Assembly: GCA_030544235.1 (NCBI GenBank)
Contig: CM060466.1
Location: 22,053,575-22,117,574 of the forward strand
DNA: 64,000 nt
DNA from: Lepturacanthus savala
Taxonomy: Eukaryota; Chordata; Actinopteri; Scombriformes; Trichiuridae
Reading direction: 5' to 3'
Below the pieces are notes generated by a model that saw nothing but the letters and a program-made list of their open reading frames with translations, searched no databases and was not told the origin of the DNA. Every line of letters begins with the position of its first letter. The stretch's first letter is position 1. Positions 1 to 11,852 of this stretch are shown here, in pieces. The position numbers and the translations under genes are program-made.

Positions 1-370
1 GCAGTCACGCCACATCAGAGGATTCTCACTTTTGTTCACACTCTCTCACCCAAAAAGACAGATACTTCAGTAGCTCCTACAAAATGCACATTAAGTAGGC
101 TCAGCTTAATTCATCCAGTCCTCAAATTCCTGGGTTTGTGTGGATGCGGGTAATTTCACTTTCATATTGTTCATATTTGGTTCAGTTCTCAAGTTCCAAA
201 AAAACTTGGTTTTACCTTGCTTCAAGCCAGATCCTCTGCTGACTAGTTATCCCACCTATCTAAGCACCGAAAGGATGATAATGTTCATTGAAGAAGGGGG
301 GAAAAAAAAAAAAAAAAAAAAATCAGAACTAAAACAACAATCACTGTTCCGTCCACCCGTCCAGCCTACA
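1..370 (-). other. suz12: suz12 3' untranslated region (partial)
   Basis: This stretch follows the suz12 stop codon on the minus strand and continues beyond the window edge. No AATAAA or ATTAAA is visible on the minus strand, so the polyadenylation site probably lies outside. A run of about 20 A (plus strand, from 302) is the only distinctive element. Assignment as 3' UTR is by position only. Confidence 0.6.
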
Positions 371-3300
371 TCAGTCTGTTAGGCTGCTTTTTGTCCTCTT
401 GCCCTGCTTCCCCCCACTGGAGGTCACAGCGTTGCCGTTGCAGGTTCCCGCCATCACCAGACTCTGGTCCTGGTGCTCCTCCGCCATATCCGGCAGCTCC
501 TCCTGGATCTGCCGCAGGCGGGCCATGGCGCGGTCGATGGTGGCCGTGCTCACCAGGTTGAAGTCGTGCATGCTCACCAGATGCAGGAGGAAGTTGCGGC
601 AGAGGTTGCGGCGGGTGACGTGGGCGCCACAGCTCTCCACGAAGAGCATGATGGCATGATTCATCTGGTTGTCTGCTATGAAGCTGCAGGAGGAAAGAAA
701 AAAAAAAAGGGCATGAGTGCTTAGTTTGTGTGAGCGAGTAGTACAATAAAGCTGTATAACCGACCACATAAACAAGAGGTATGAAAAGTTAACCTTAACC
801 TCAAGGTTTTGTTTAAAATATATTGGAATGACAATATTTAACAATCCAGTTTTTCAGTGCAGCAAAGTCTAAAAATCTCAGTATTACCCATCGAAAGAGC
901 AGAAATAGTTATAGAACTCTGCATAAAATGTGATTTGGTGCTTACATCTTTCCACTACCGACATGAACGTACCCATTTTTCATGACGTGCAGGTTCCAGA
1001 GCTTCATCACTTCCTTCTCTCCCTCGTTGACATCTGTGAATTCATCCAGTTGCTGTAAAAAAACAAAAAACAAAAAAAACGAGACAAAGAGACAAATAAT
1101 CAAAAACACATTTTGATATCAGGAAGCTGCAAAAAACAAAACAAAAAAACAGTCTACTCAAACAGATTTAAATACACATCCACCAAAATATTACAGGCCT
1201 GCCAACCACCACCAGTCTTTATGTCTGCAGCTCTTCCTGTGAGCAGCGACAGTGAAACTAACAAACCAACAGAGAAAGGCCTGATTCTACAGAAGGAAAC
1301 GTGAACAGGTTCAGGAAATCAATACAGAAGCAATACAAATGTCAGTGGTTTAATGATCTGAGCACCTTCAAGTTATTCATGACTCTTTGTTGCCATAGTA
1401 ATCAACACCAAATAAGTACTGAAGTACTGCAATGTTTCACTATCATGGTTTTTAGCCATTTCGATTTTCTTTCAAATTTTTCATGTAATTTAAGATGTTT
1501 AAAAACACAATATGTAATTATCTGCTACTAAGGGTTTCATAATCAAAACAAGATCTCTTCTTCACTGCTCTTCAGTCAGCCCTGACTTCAACTATTCCTT
1601 TGGCAGTCATCGCTGGGCTCTTTGTTATTATATGGTCAATGCTACAGATTAAATGTTGCAGCAGCTGAATCAATAACGCTAACATCCAATTACACGAGAT
1701 GCAGAGAAAGCAGCTTTCCCGTTGTAAAACTGTTAATGCTCGAAGATGCCTCTTGGTAAGACTGTGGTTGAAGGTTATATTGCAAAGATGTATTTTTAAG
1801 ACTAAATGTTATTTCGAAGATACTTGATCATTTTTTTAAAAATCCATTTTAAAAACAACAAGGCTTAATCCTAACCACCAAATACCACATTGATGTGGAT
1901 AACATGAGAAACCCACTCTTTGGTGACTTTCTGAAGATTTATTATGTCCACAAATGGTGTGACGTTTTTTAAATTCCACAGTGGAGCCGGACACAGGTAG
2001 CGAGTTAACGGCTTCTCACCGTGGCGGTCTTCTCTCTGAGCCATTCTGGATCCCTTTCATCTTCACTGTCCACTTCCATCTCCTGGGGCCGCAGGGGCAT
2101 GCAGCTGTCGCTGTGGAAGTAGAGGCGGTTGTGTCCGCTGACATAGGTCCTCTGCTGCTCCATTTCTCCGTCCTCGGTCTCCAGAAACTCCGACAGACTC
2201 GGCTTGGTCCTCTTGGGCCTAGAGAAGGAAGAGAAACTGAAATCCTGCATTTACACTGGGACCTGTTTGAATGCGTTACTCATACAGATGCTGCAGAAGT
2301 AGTCTGCATCTCTTCAGGAGAAACACCCACTTTCCTGTTGGGGTCCTGATGGCCGCTTGGACACTTCTTCTGGCCGTGACTAAGTCAGAACTTTCCCTCC
2401 GTAGTATAAACTGGGGTGGTGTTCCCGTTCTTTCAAATAAATTAATATTACAATATCTTGTAAATATCTGGAATTTTCCACACCAGTTTGGGAAAGCAGC
2501 TGTTTGAGAGAATCAATCTATTTAGGCTCAATTACCTCAAACCCAGCTTGTTGCTAATGGACAGTTGATGAAAAAGGTAATTAACAGGCCATTAAAGTTA
2601 ATTGCAATCATTCAATCCAGAGTACCTCTCAATCTTTAGGAAAAGGCTGGAGACAGCTTTTATAAACAGTGACTGGTTTTTAATATATATCTATATTAAA
2701 AAAAAAAGCAGGGAGTTCTTATTATATACACTCTATACATCACCTCTATGCACTTCCTGTTGACCACTTGGTCCTGTCAAACTCGAATCTAACTGAAGTG
2801 GTTAGTGGTTACTAGTGGTTACTTATGTCGTGTTAAAAGTCAGATGTGTGTCGCTTTGGATAAAAATGTCTGCTTGATAAAATTGTATGACCAGAGATAA
2901 TGATTGTAATGTTAATTTAAAATAACTTGATGATAGTATGTGTATTGAACGATGCTTTAGGTTACAAGTTTACCTGCACACCAGTATGTGAGTGACTGCG
3001 GTCCTCTTGACTGGGCCATTGCGGCTGAAAGCAAAGCCCGGTTGGCTGTGGATGTCCTGAGGATTGCCAACATATGAGCCGTCATAGCACTCATTGATGG
3101 ACACGTCTATCCTTGCTCCTTTGGGATGAGGCTGCAGGTAAAAAAAAGAAAAAGGGAAAAACAAATGAAATGTGACATTGTACAGGAAAAATATTCAGTT
3201 TTAAACATGCAGTAGGTGACAAATGCTCATGTAGCAGTTCTCCTTCATAAAGACTGAAATATACAGGATTTCTTCCACTAAAAACAACTTTCTCTCAATC

Positions 3301-6300
3301 TACACATATTGAACTGGCTCTCATGCAAGGATGAAGAGCTTGTTTGCCACCAAGCTGTCAGATTAATGCCAACATTTGCCTCACACCTAATTGGTCTTTT
3401 GCATTCAAAGCCGAAATAACACGCACACACGCTGGCAATAAAGCTGGTCTGCAAAGGTAACATTTTTGGTACACTGGCTTCTTGAGTGAGGCACTTTGTC
3501 TAAACACAGATCATCTTTGTTGAGATAAGCATATCAGAGTTATGAGTGTACAGCTTTTCCCCATTTATTGATGAGTCATCTAGGGTGGTGTTTTCTGATG
3601 GTACAGGGTAGAATGTGTGATGTAGACACACAGTGACTCAGTGGTAGACGTTGAAAAATGTGCGCGCCATCTGCATACAGCACTTCAGTGTCATGTCCTA
3701 ACTGCCGCCTCCACAGTATGAGTCTAAGTTTAAAAAAAGTTAAAAAAAAAAAAAAAAAAAAAATCACCCATTGACTAAAATGTCCCGATTATGTTTTATC
3801 CCCTTAATCCATGTTTGATTTATTATAGCATCTTCAGCTGAGACACGGTTTAATTCTGTCAATACAGCTGCACAGGACACTGTCAGAAAGCCTGCCGTTA
3901 TTCTGTCTTCATAATTCCCCCCAAAACAATTTATTCATCCTAACAATTACTGTCAGTGGCCAAAGCCTAACAGAACTTAGGCCTTTGTACCATTCAGCTC
4001 CATTGCTAGTGGAATAAAAGATTTGGTTACAGTATATTTAACCATTCCTAAGTATGTGCAGTGACTTCTGTCTGACACAGACCTGCTCTCCAGAGACTGG
4101 CACTGTACAAACTAACCTATATACAGTGGCTGTGCTGAATATTTCTAATGTACACTATTAATTCAAACCACCATATAGCATTAAAGCAAACAATTAAAGC
4201 AGATACCAGTATAAAGTTTCTTAGTCAGATGTTGAACTGTTGTTCTTGAACTCTACTGGAGGGATATAACACTGTTCCCCCAAACAATAATTCTTTATTA
4301 GGCATTATGATTCACTTGCCCACATAATAGGCGAAAGATGATTCATCTGACCAGATCGCTTTTTTCCACATCTCTCTAAACCAACGCAAATATATTTTAC
4401 ACCACTGAACTGCCTTCATGAAGCCTTCGTGCCTTCATTTTGTAACGAGAAGATTATGCATAGCAAGCCTACTACAATACTACTCTTTATGTAAATATTG
4501 CATGATTGGATGTTAATTGCTTAATTGCCTGCATCAGGTTGTACATCAGAGTAATTAGAAATCTGATTAAATGGATGGTTTGCCCACACACACACACTTA
4601 CCACATAGTTGAAGATGAAGCGGGAGTGGGAGAGTTTGAGGTGTTTGAGCAGGCTGTAGAGCTTGCTGCAGTTCAGGGTACACCATGGACAGTGAAGATC
4701 ATCCCTTGCTTCCGTTTGCTGCCGTGTGTTATTGTTGTACAGGAACTGGTTGAAAGGGACAGGTCACAATAGTTACAATAAGGTAAATCGGATAAGGTCT
4801 ATATCACATGTACGGTCAACGGTTGATTCAAATTAGTGTTGTGTGATTTCAGTGTTAGGGTTACATTGTGGACTAGGTTTTCAAAATGTGACAGTAATTC
4901 CAAGTAATTCCATCCATTTTTTTTTAAACAATGACAGTAAAATAAGCTCATGCAGACACATTTCAGCCACCTCACCAAAGTGAAGCAGACCCAGTTATAT
5001 TCCTTTTAGTGTTGTGCGATTTACCTGATAAAATATACGTAGCTTCTGCCGCGGCTCACACAGGATCTGCTCTTTCCTCGTTTGAATGTCTGTGCTGACG
5101 GACTCTTTCACTGCTGACAGGAACAGAGAGGACACATTGATTGTTGGAGACTCATCGAATCATACATTGTGGTAATGCTATAGTAAACATATTTCAGAAA
5201 AAGTGGAAATATTGCATAGTTTTCCAGTGACATGCTGATTTAAAATGTCAGCACACATGACTGTTCTTAAAAACCTTTCTCCAAACATGGAATCTGTAAC
5301 ATTGCTGACTTTATCTACCTGTTAGGTGATGGCTTTGTGGCATTTAAGCAAAGCTCTCGTTACATAAATGTGCCATTATGGTTTGTTCAAAAAGCAACAT
5401 GTCACATGCCTGAAAGGGACATATTAGCTATGACTTTTATACGTCATATGAAGTGATTTCTGCCAATTCAGTTACACATATCCAGTAGGTAAAAAAAAAA
5501 TAATCCATAATCACAACCTGCTCTGCTTTGCTTGGAGAAAGATATGAAATAAATTAACAAAACATAAAGAAATGCAGTTCTTTGTTTGACACACTATAAA
5601 TATTTTTACACTCATTTTAATGAAGCAGAAAGTATAAATGTAAACTGTTGGCTTTTCCTCTCATCTTTACCAACATGTATAGTCAATCATTTGTGGATGC
5701 ACTGTGGTTACTGCTCTTTAATGGGATATAGGGTCCACATCAATGTATTTCTACATCGTTCTTATCTTAAAGCAAAGTTCAAGTTACCCTGCGGTGCGTG
5801 TTTGTACTTACTCATGAGGGCAGCTCGGTGGTTGCTGGTCCTGGTCTCCATGGGGCTGGAGCTGTCCGAGTTTCGGGTGGCGAGAGGTTTGGCCACGGGG
5901 GCAGTGGACTTCCCGCTGGCATCGCCTGTCCAGCGCAGCGTGAATTGCAATGTGGGTCCCTGAGAAAACGTCTCGAATGGCGGCAGTCTCTGTGGGATGG
6001 TCACACAGAGGATCGGTCAGTTGTGTGAAAAGGGATGAGATCAAGTGAAATAAAGGTGGAGCGGATTAAAATGAAGATCGACATGCCGATATATGTGAAT
6101 CCCCCCCCCTACCTTCCCATCAAGAATGGTTTCCCATGTGGCTCGCTTCTTGCTCACAGGGCTGTCCTCCATCCCTTGCATCGACACCTCGTACTCCCCG
6201 TCCAGCAGCTGCAATCTCCTGCAGAGGACAAAGCAGAGGTTTAGTCAAAAGGAACATGCAGATGTAGTTTTAAGAACTCCAAAAAAAAAAAAAGTTGCAA

Positions 6301-9300
6301 AACCTTACCTGTTCTTATCAAAGACAGTCATCTGTGCAACATAGGTCTCTGTCGTGTCCCCCTCATTTCTATGTGATGAGCTTCTCTTCTTTCTAGTGGG
6401 AGTATCTGTTACATCTATGCACAAAAAAAAAAAAAAAAGTAGAGTGAGCATTTCCCCATGCAACCCAATGACTAAGATCACTGGATATTTCTGGCACAAA
6501 AAAAAGGCACAATTAAATCATTTCACATTAATAATACACTTAAAAAGGATTCCACACAAACTAAAAGGAGCTTTCCTACCGATGTTCTCATTGGCCTCTC
6601 CGTTGACCAGACCATTTGTATCCCTCCTCCCTGTGCGTGACACCCTGAATAGGAGCGAATAGGACTTCACCATGTGGCTGTTGCTGGGCTCAAACTCGTT
6701 GCTGGAGACCAGTAAGGAAGGGTAGGAGCCAGACTTGGTTTGGTTGTTGTCAGGATTCAAAGGCACCTGCTTTTTACCTGTAGGCACTTGCTTAATTGGG
6801 CAGCTGACATCCTGAAAGGAAAGTTTACCGAAAGCACAATTTACACAACAGCGGGTGGAAATTGACTTTCTGCCTCAGCTACCCGCAGCGTCAATAGTAC
6901 TCAACGTTACCTTGCGTTTTTTATGGCAGACTTTGACAAGTAGCACCTCTAAGGACACGGAATTTTGTTCATTTTCTGAATTCTGTGATGGCTTTTCTGT
7001 AAGGAAACAAGAAGCGGTGTCAAGTGTATCAAAGTTGGAATAATAAAAAAAAAATTACATCGCTAAATCTTGGTTAACATTAAAGAGAAACGCACATGAT
7101 TTGCGTCATCATCTCTCTATAATAGTTGTTGATGCTCTATTAGCAGCCATAACAGGGAAGTCTTCTGCCTGGCTGCCGAAGAGGAGCGGAGAAATGTCCA
7201 CTGAGCCATTTTCCAGAATAAATGCTAAGTGTTACCCTTTAAAGGAATATACTAGGGTAAAGAGGGAAGCCTGCTTACCATCCTTATGGAAGAACCCAGT
7301 GAAAGTTAGCTGTAGATGTGAAGACAAGCTATAGAACCAACAGAGAAAGGCACAGGTGAAGTAGGCTCATATGACAGTACAACAACTCATAATATAAATG
7401 TGAAATGTACAAAGTTGTTCATATTCATTATTGAAGATAAAGCTTATTTTAATGTTACCTTGGAGAATCCTGCTCTCCTTTCATCTTCTCCACTGTCTGC
7501 AACATATCATCTACTTTGAATGTTTTTCTGGGAAGAATAAAGTCTCACAGGTTCAGAATTTGTTCGGGAATATTGCACACAAAACATAAATGTGATTATG
7601 AACACATCAGGCATCTTCTCTGAAAACAAATTGGAATTTCATCATGTTTGAAAGAATACAAGATCTTTTACCTTCTGGCATTTGATCGACCATTTCTGTG
7701 AGACATAAATGTGAGTGTCCTGTGCAAAAATATGGGCTGTTGGGGGAGGGGTGTTCATTAATCACACATTTTTAGTGGGAAAAATAATATATAGAGCCAC
7801 TGAAATTAAAAGGCATTAACTTACTGCAATCAAGTTCCTCGTGCGTAAAAATCTGTATATCTGAGTTGGTTCTGGAAGTTAAAAAAAGGAAAAAAACAGA
7901 ACTTCAGAGCTTTGGTCTTAAAAAGATACTGTAGCATGACCAAAGCACATCAACATACAGTATATAATGCCTTAATATGAAAACCTGGATAAATTAATAA
8001 AGTGTAATAGCATGTCATAGCTTACATCTATGTTTTTCTTAGGTCCTGAAGTTAGACTTGCCAATTTAAGACTGTTATCCCTTTACTAAAAATGTCTCGT
8101 TTGCAAATTGATATTTCAACACAAACAGTAATCCCTAACCTACTTCTAATCAATATACACCAATGAGAGTGTTTGGTCAAAATCTTTTTTTTTTAACTTT
8201 AGGCACCGTCACCAAGTTAAACCTTCAACCTCCTGCAATCTTGTGACATGTGCTGAAAAATATATGTTCAGGCTTTTACTTTTAGTACTTGACTGTCTTC
8301 ATGAGATTTCTCCTTTAATATACACTCACATCTCAGTTTATTAAATCTTGATGAAACACGTAGTATAATGCAACAGATATCCGATTCTTGATGTTTCTTA
8401 TATTAAGTCTACTCTATTTCACAGATAGGTTGGACACTTAGAATTATCTTTTAGTATGATACAATCTAGTGTTACAGCACCCCAAACTAGAGCCTCCAAA
8501 AATTACAATCAAATAAACCACATTTTCTAAAAGATTAAAAAAAACCCTGAAAATTATACCCGTCATAAAAGTAAGATTTATATCAGGGCTGCTGTGTTTT
8601 ACCGCACTAGCTTGATTTTTCTAAGAGTACCTAATAAACTGGTAAGTGTATTAGTGATTCTAACTATAAATACGTTTTTATTTCTAAGAAATAAAGTCAA
8701 AAGACTGATAACGTGCCAAAAAGATGGACTGTTAACAGGTGGTGACTGAGGAGAAAACATCAATTTGCCAAAGCAAAACCGTATAAACAAATCTGTTCAC
8801 TGCTGTTATTAGTGTGATAATTCCTTCTTAAACACAGGTGTCATGATACACGACTTTGCTGGAACAAACACTCTTGAGACTCACTTTTACACTCCAAGTT
8901 AAACTAAGCTCAGGCCTGTCAGAGGCACATACTGAAAACAAATTAAGACCGAATGGAGTTAAACAGGCCGCTATATAGATGCCTGTTGAAAGGAAAAATC
9001 ACTCAAATGGAACGAAAACGCTAAACAACAAGCTGAATTACTATGCAGTCAAGTGTCGTGTGGTGAAATCTCACTTTCGAAGGCCTGCAGGAACAGCTCA
9101 TGGTCGGCCTGAATCTGCTCCATCTTCGGCTTCTTCACAGAGCTCATCATCGCTGATGAGGCGGGGTACACGGCGCCGTTTGCTTTGCAACTTCCCCCAC
9201 TCATAATATGACCTGAGTTCTGCCAGAAAAAAAGAACAGCACATGTTATCGCCGAATTGAGCACAGGGCGAAAATCATGGCTGCACCACTGGGACCAGGA

Positions 9301-9484
9301 GGCAACACAAAATGCTCGCGTTAGCAGCCCGGGGAGCTAACTCGGCTAAAAGCACAATGCTAGCTTAGTGTTTCTTCCAAATTGTTCAAACAAGTATTAA
9401 CGAGAAGCTCCAAGCCGCCGTGTGGTGTGTGTTTGTGTGTGCGACATAAATAAGTTAAAGGCAACCCACCCTGGCTGATGGCAT
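371..9484 (-). CDS. suz12: Polycomb protein SUZ12, PRC2 core subunit, 17 coding exons, 692 aa
   Basis: SUZ12 is a nuclear scaffold of Polycomb repressive complex 2, which methylates histone H3 Lys27; its VEFS box is needed to activate EZH2. Coding exons (complement): 9470-9484, 9075-9219, 7825-7871, 7672-7736, 7459-7527, 7279-7328, 6911-6996, 6580-6811, 6309-6414, 6113-6218, 5812-5989, 5025-5110, 4602-4745, 2974-3131, 2020-2218, 973-1052, 371-683. All junctions are GT-AG and the sum is 2079 nt. Recognisable blocks are KKPKMEQIQADHELFLQAFE, VPTGKKQVPLNPD, SSNEFEPSNSHMVKSYSLLF and RLPPFETFSQGPTLQFTLRW. A C2H2 zinc finger uses C414, C417, H430 and H435; a cysteine near the second histidine in the human protein is serine here, but it is not a ligand. 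The VEFS box is roughly residues 500-600. The human protein is 739 aa; the glycine-rich N-terminus is missing. The start is in a tiny exon (MPSAR); the ATG at 9202-9204 is the alternative. I cannot tell the a from the b paralogue. Confidence 0.96.
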
Positions 9485-9534
9485 TAATTGTCAGCCTCGC
9501 TGCCTCCAGCCCGGCACACTCTACAGCAGAAACC

Positions 9535-9930
9535 CATGAAGATGTAACGACGAGACGCTGCTAGTTAGCCGCCGATGCTAACATGGTGACTGGAAAACAA
9601 ACCTAGGTTACGCCTGAGGTTTCCCCCCGCGTTCAGCTGTCACGAATACTGTTCGGGGTCGGAGGCGGTTCGAGTATTTCTGGATCAAATTATTGATTAG
9701 CTATCCGGTAATTTATTGTCGGGTTGGTTTCCTTCAATTTGTACTGAACAACAACAGAGCTCAGTTACCAGCCAATCGCGTCGAGGCTGACAGAATGCGG
9801 CGCTGTGATTGGCTGACGGCCCGCGGAGACGACACACAACCGCTCTCGCTTTCTGCGATTTTGCGGGAAAATCGAGTGTGGAGTTTGTCTGCGTTCACAT
9901 CAAGAAGACCATCCCGCAGGTGAAACTGTA
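9535..9930 (-). promoter_or_regulatory. suz12: suz12 promoter region with CCAAT and E2F-type sites
   Basis: This CpG-rich segment lies just upstream of the first suz12 coding exon. Visible motifs are CCAAT at 9772-9776, a reversed CCAAT (ATTGG) at 9808-9812, and GCGGGAAA at 9863-9870, the reverse complement of the E2F site TTTCCCGC. The two CCAAT boxes are about 36 bp apart, a spacing seen in cell-cycle promoters bound by NF-Y. E2F control of PRC2 genes is known in mammals; that it acts here is inference. The transcription start is not fixed by the sequence. Confidence 0.55.
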
Positions 9931-11580
9931 TCACACACAGAAAGAACCAGAATGTTCTAGTCCTTTACTAGCGTTGTTCTATTAACTCTCAGGCTTGTAT
10001 AAAAAAACTTTTGTTTCCATATCTCCTGTTATGTCATAGACTGATATTCATAGTAAACATGAAGTTTTAAATAATCACGTAAACATGTACAAGTGTTAGC
10101 CTTAGTCACTAGCTTCAGGGTGCTCTGAATGTTAGGTTACTATCTATTTTCTTACATTTTTATATATGTACCAGCTGGTGGCTAACACAGAACAGTTCAC
10201 CTGTTGCAGGTGTGTTGGTGGTCTGATGGTGGTCTACAGCTTGTCCTCACCTTCATGTAGCTATTTCTGCTTGTACTCTTCCCCTTTCCATTATTTATGA
10301 CTGATCCGCAGATCAAACCGCTCCAACTATCTCCTGATCTTGTTGTCTTGGTGTGTTTTGAGCACCATAGCGACAAGAACACATCTCATTCAGTGTAAAT
10401 TCTTCGCCATAAAAGTATCCTGTTAAGTTTATGAAGGAGCAACAGCAGGGTGAGTTGGTTTTCATCAGCAGTAACTTAACCCGACTGTGAGACCTGCCAC
10501 AGTGTCAGGAAGCTGGTCAAATAGAACCCCTGGTGCTCATCTGGAGTCGCTTTAAAGAGACAGGAGATAGAGCAGCCTGTTTCAGACAAAAGTGAACTGA
10601 GGAGTTGCATAAAGGACAAGTATGAGATAAGTAAGGGGTGTTTTGAACAGTGAAAGCTACTCTAGTGGAGTCCCATGATACAATATAGGGCTGAAAATGA
10701 GCATACCATGACCCTTTTAATCTAATCACACTCAGGATGCTACGGGGGTGGGGGGGGGGGTCACAAGGGTCAGAGAAATGGTAATAAAGCATTTAATTAA
10801 TTGACTGATTGTTATATAAACAGTATTAGACAAATTTGTCTACAAATCAATAAAATTAATCACTTTTATATAGACTTTTACTTATGAATTAATGTATTTG
10901 TAAATGATATAATTGACCCGGGCAACTCTGTACATACAGAAAGATATGCCACCAATTATAGTAGGAGAATGACCTTGCAGCTCAGGGGTAGGCCACCCTG
11001 CTCCTAGAGGGCCGCTGTGGCTGCAGGTTTTTGTTCCAACCAAGCAGTAACGCACCTGATTCTACTAATAAACCATTAAAGCCCTTACTGAGGACCTTTA
11101 TGAGTATAATCAGGTATGTAACTGCTTGGATCAGGGTTGGTGACCCCTGCTACAGCCGTGACTGACTCATATTTAACACATTCTTAATAAAACTGTACAT
11201 TGCAACAACATACAGGAGCATACATATGTAGTCAGTATGGTGCCTGATTCTGAATATCAACTTTAAAAGTAAGAGAGCGATAACACAAGAGAAATATGTC
11301 CACAAGAGACTATTCACATTCCTGTTGAGAAACATCTTTATTTCCCCTGTTAGTAGGATTCAATTCAACATATATTAACAGTCAGGACTATTTTTCAGGT
11401 TGATGTATTGGGGAACTTTAGAGTATAACCATTTGGATCAAATTAAGTCACATTTCACACTGAAAAAATAAAGGTTTCATTGGCTCCATTAGGAATTTCT
11501 CCATCAACAGGATTGCACTTTAAAACCATATTGAATGTGTCCTACATTAACTAGATATTTTTTTCATTTAGGACACACAC
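9931..11580. other. Intergenic interval between the suz12 promoter and utp6
   Basis: AT-rich spacer between the two divergent genes. It holds one short hAT-like element (10983-11149) and a G run at 10745-10760. I see no ORF with exon-like boundaries. The first base pairs may still belong to the suz12 promoter. Confidence 0.5.
10983..11149. mobile_element. Short non-autonomous hAT-like element, 167 bp
   Basis: The element starts CAGGGGTAGGCCACCCTG and ends in ...GGTGACCCCTG, so its termini are inverted copies of CAGGGGT-type ends. Flanking octamers TTGCAGCT and CTACAGCC agree at 5 of 8 bases, a possible worn 8-bp target duplication. The inner part (TTTTTGTTCCAACCAAGCAG) also occurs in the element at 61748-61865, so both belong to one family. 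It has no coding capacity. Confidence 0.7.
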
Positions 11581-11589
11581 CCACATACA

Positions 11590-11852
11590 CACACGTGGTA
11601 GCTCGCCACACCGCTCAGCGGCTGCATTTTACGGAAGTGACGTGTTTGGTTTCTTGACGGAACGCTTTGCCGACGGAACCGGAAAAGCGTCGAATCACAA
11701 CTTTCACACATGTGTAGCGATGTGCAGGGGAGAGAACCGACCCCACTGACTCCAGGTAGTGTTATTTAAATGTAAAGTTGATCATAATAACTTTAAATAT
11801 CACCACATAAACAGCCGAACTGACTTGAACCCGGAGCGGCCGCGGTGACACG
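11590..11852 (+). promoter_or_regulatory. utp6: utp6 promoter and 5' untranslated region
   Basis: The stretch upstream of the utp6 ATG is richer in CpG than its surroundings. ACGGAAGTGACG at 11631-11642 joins an ETS-type site (GGAAGTG, as bound by GABPA) to a CRE-like TGACG, a common pairing in promoters of ribosome-biogenesis genes. A second ETS-like ACCGGAA lies near 11679. No TATA box is obvious. The start site is not determined. Confidence 0.5.

Noticed and set aside
366..767. Overlapping minus-strand ORF over the last suz12 exon
   Set aside because: It is the alternative frame of the genuine SUZ12 C-terminal exon, read through the acceptor.
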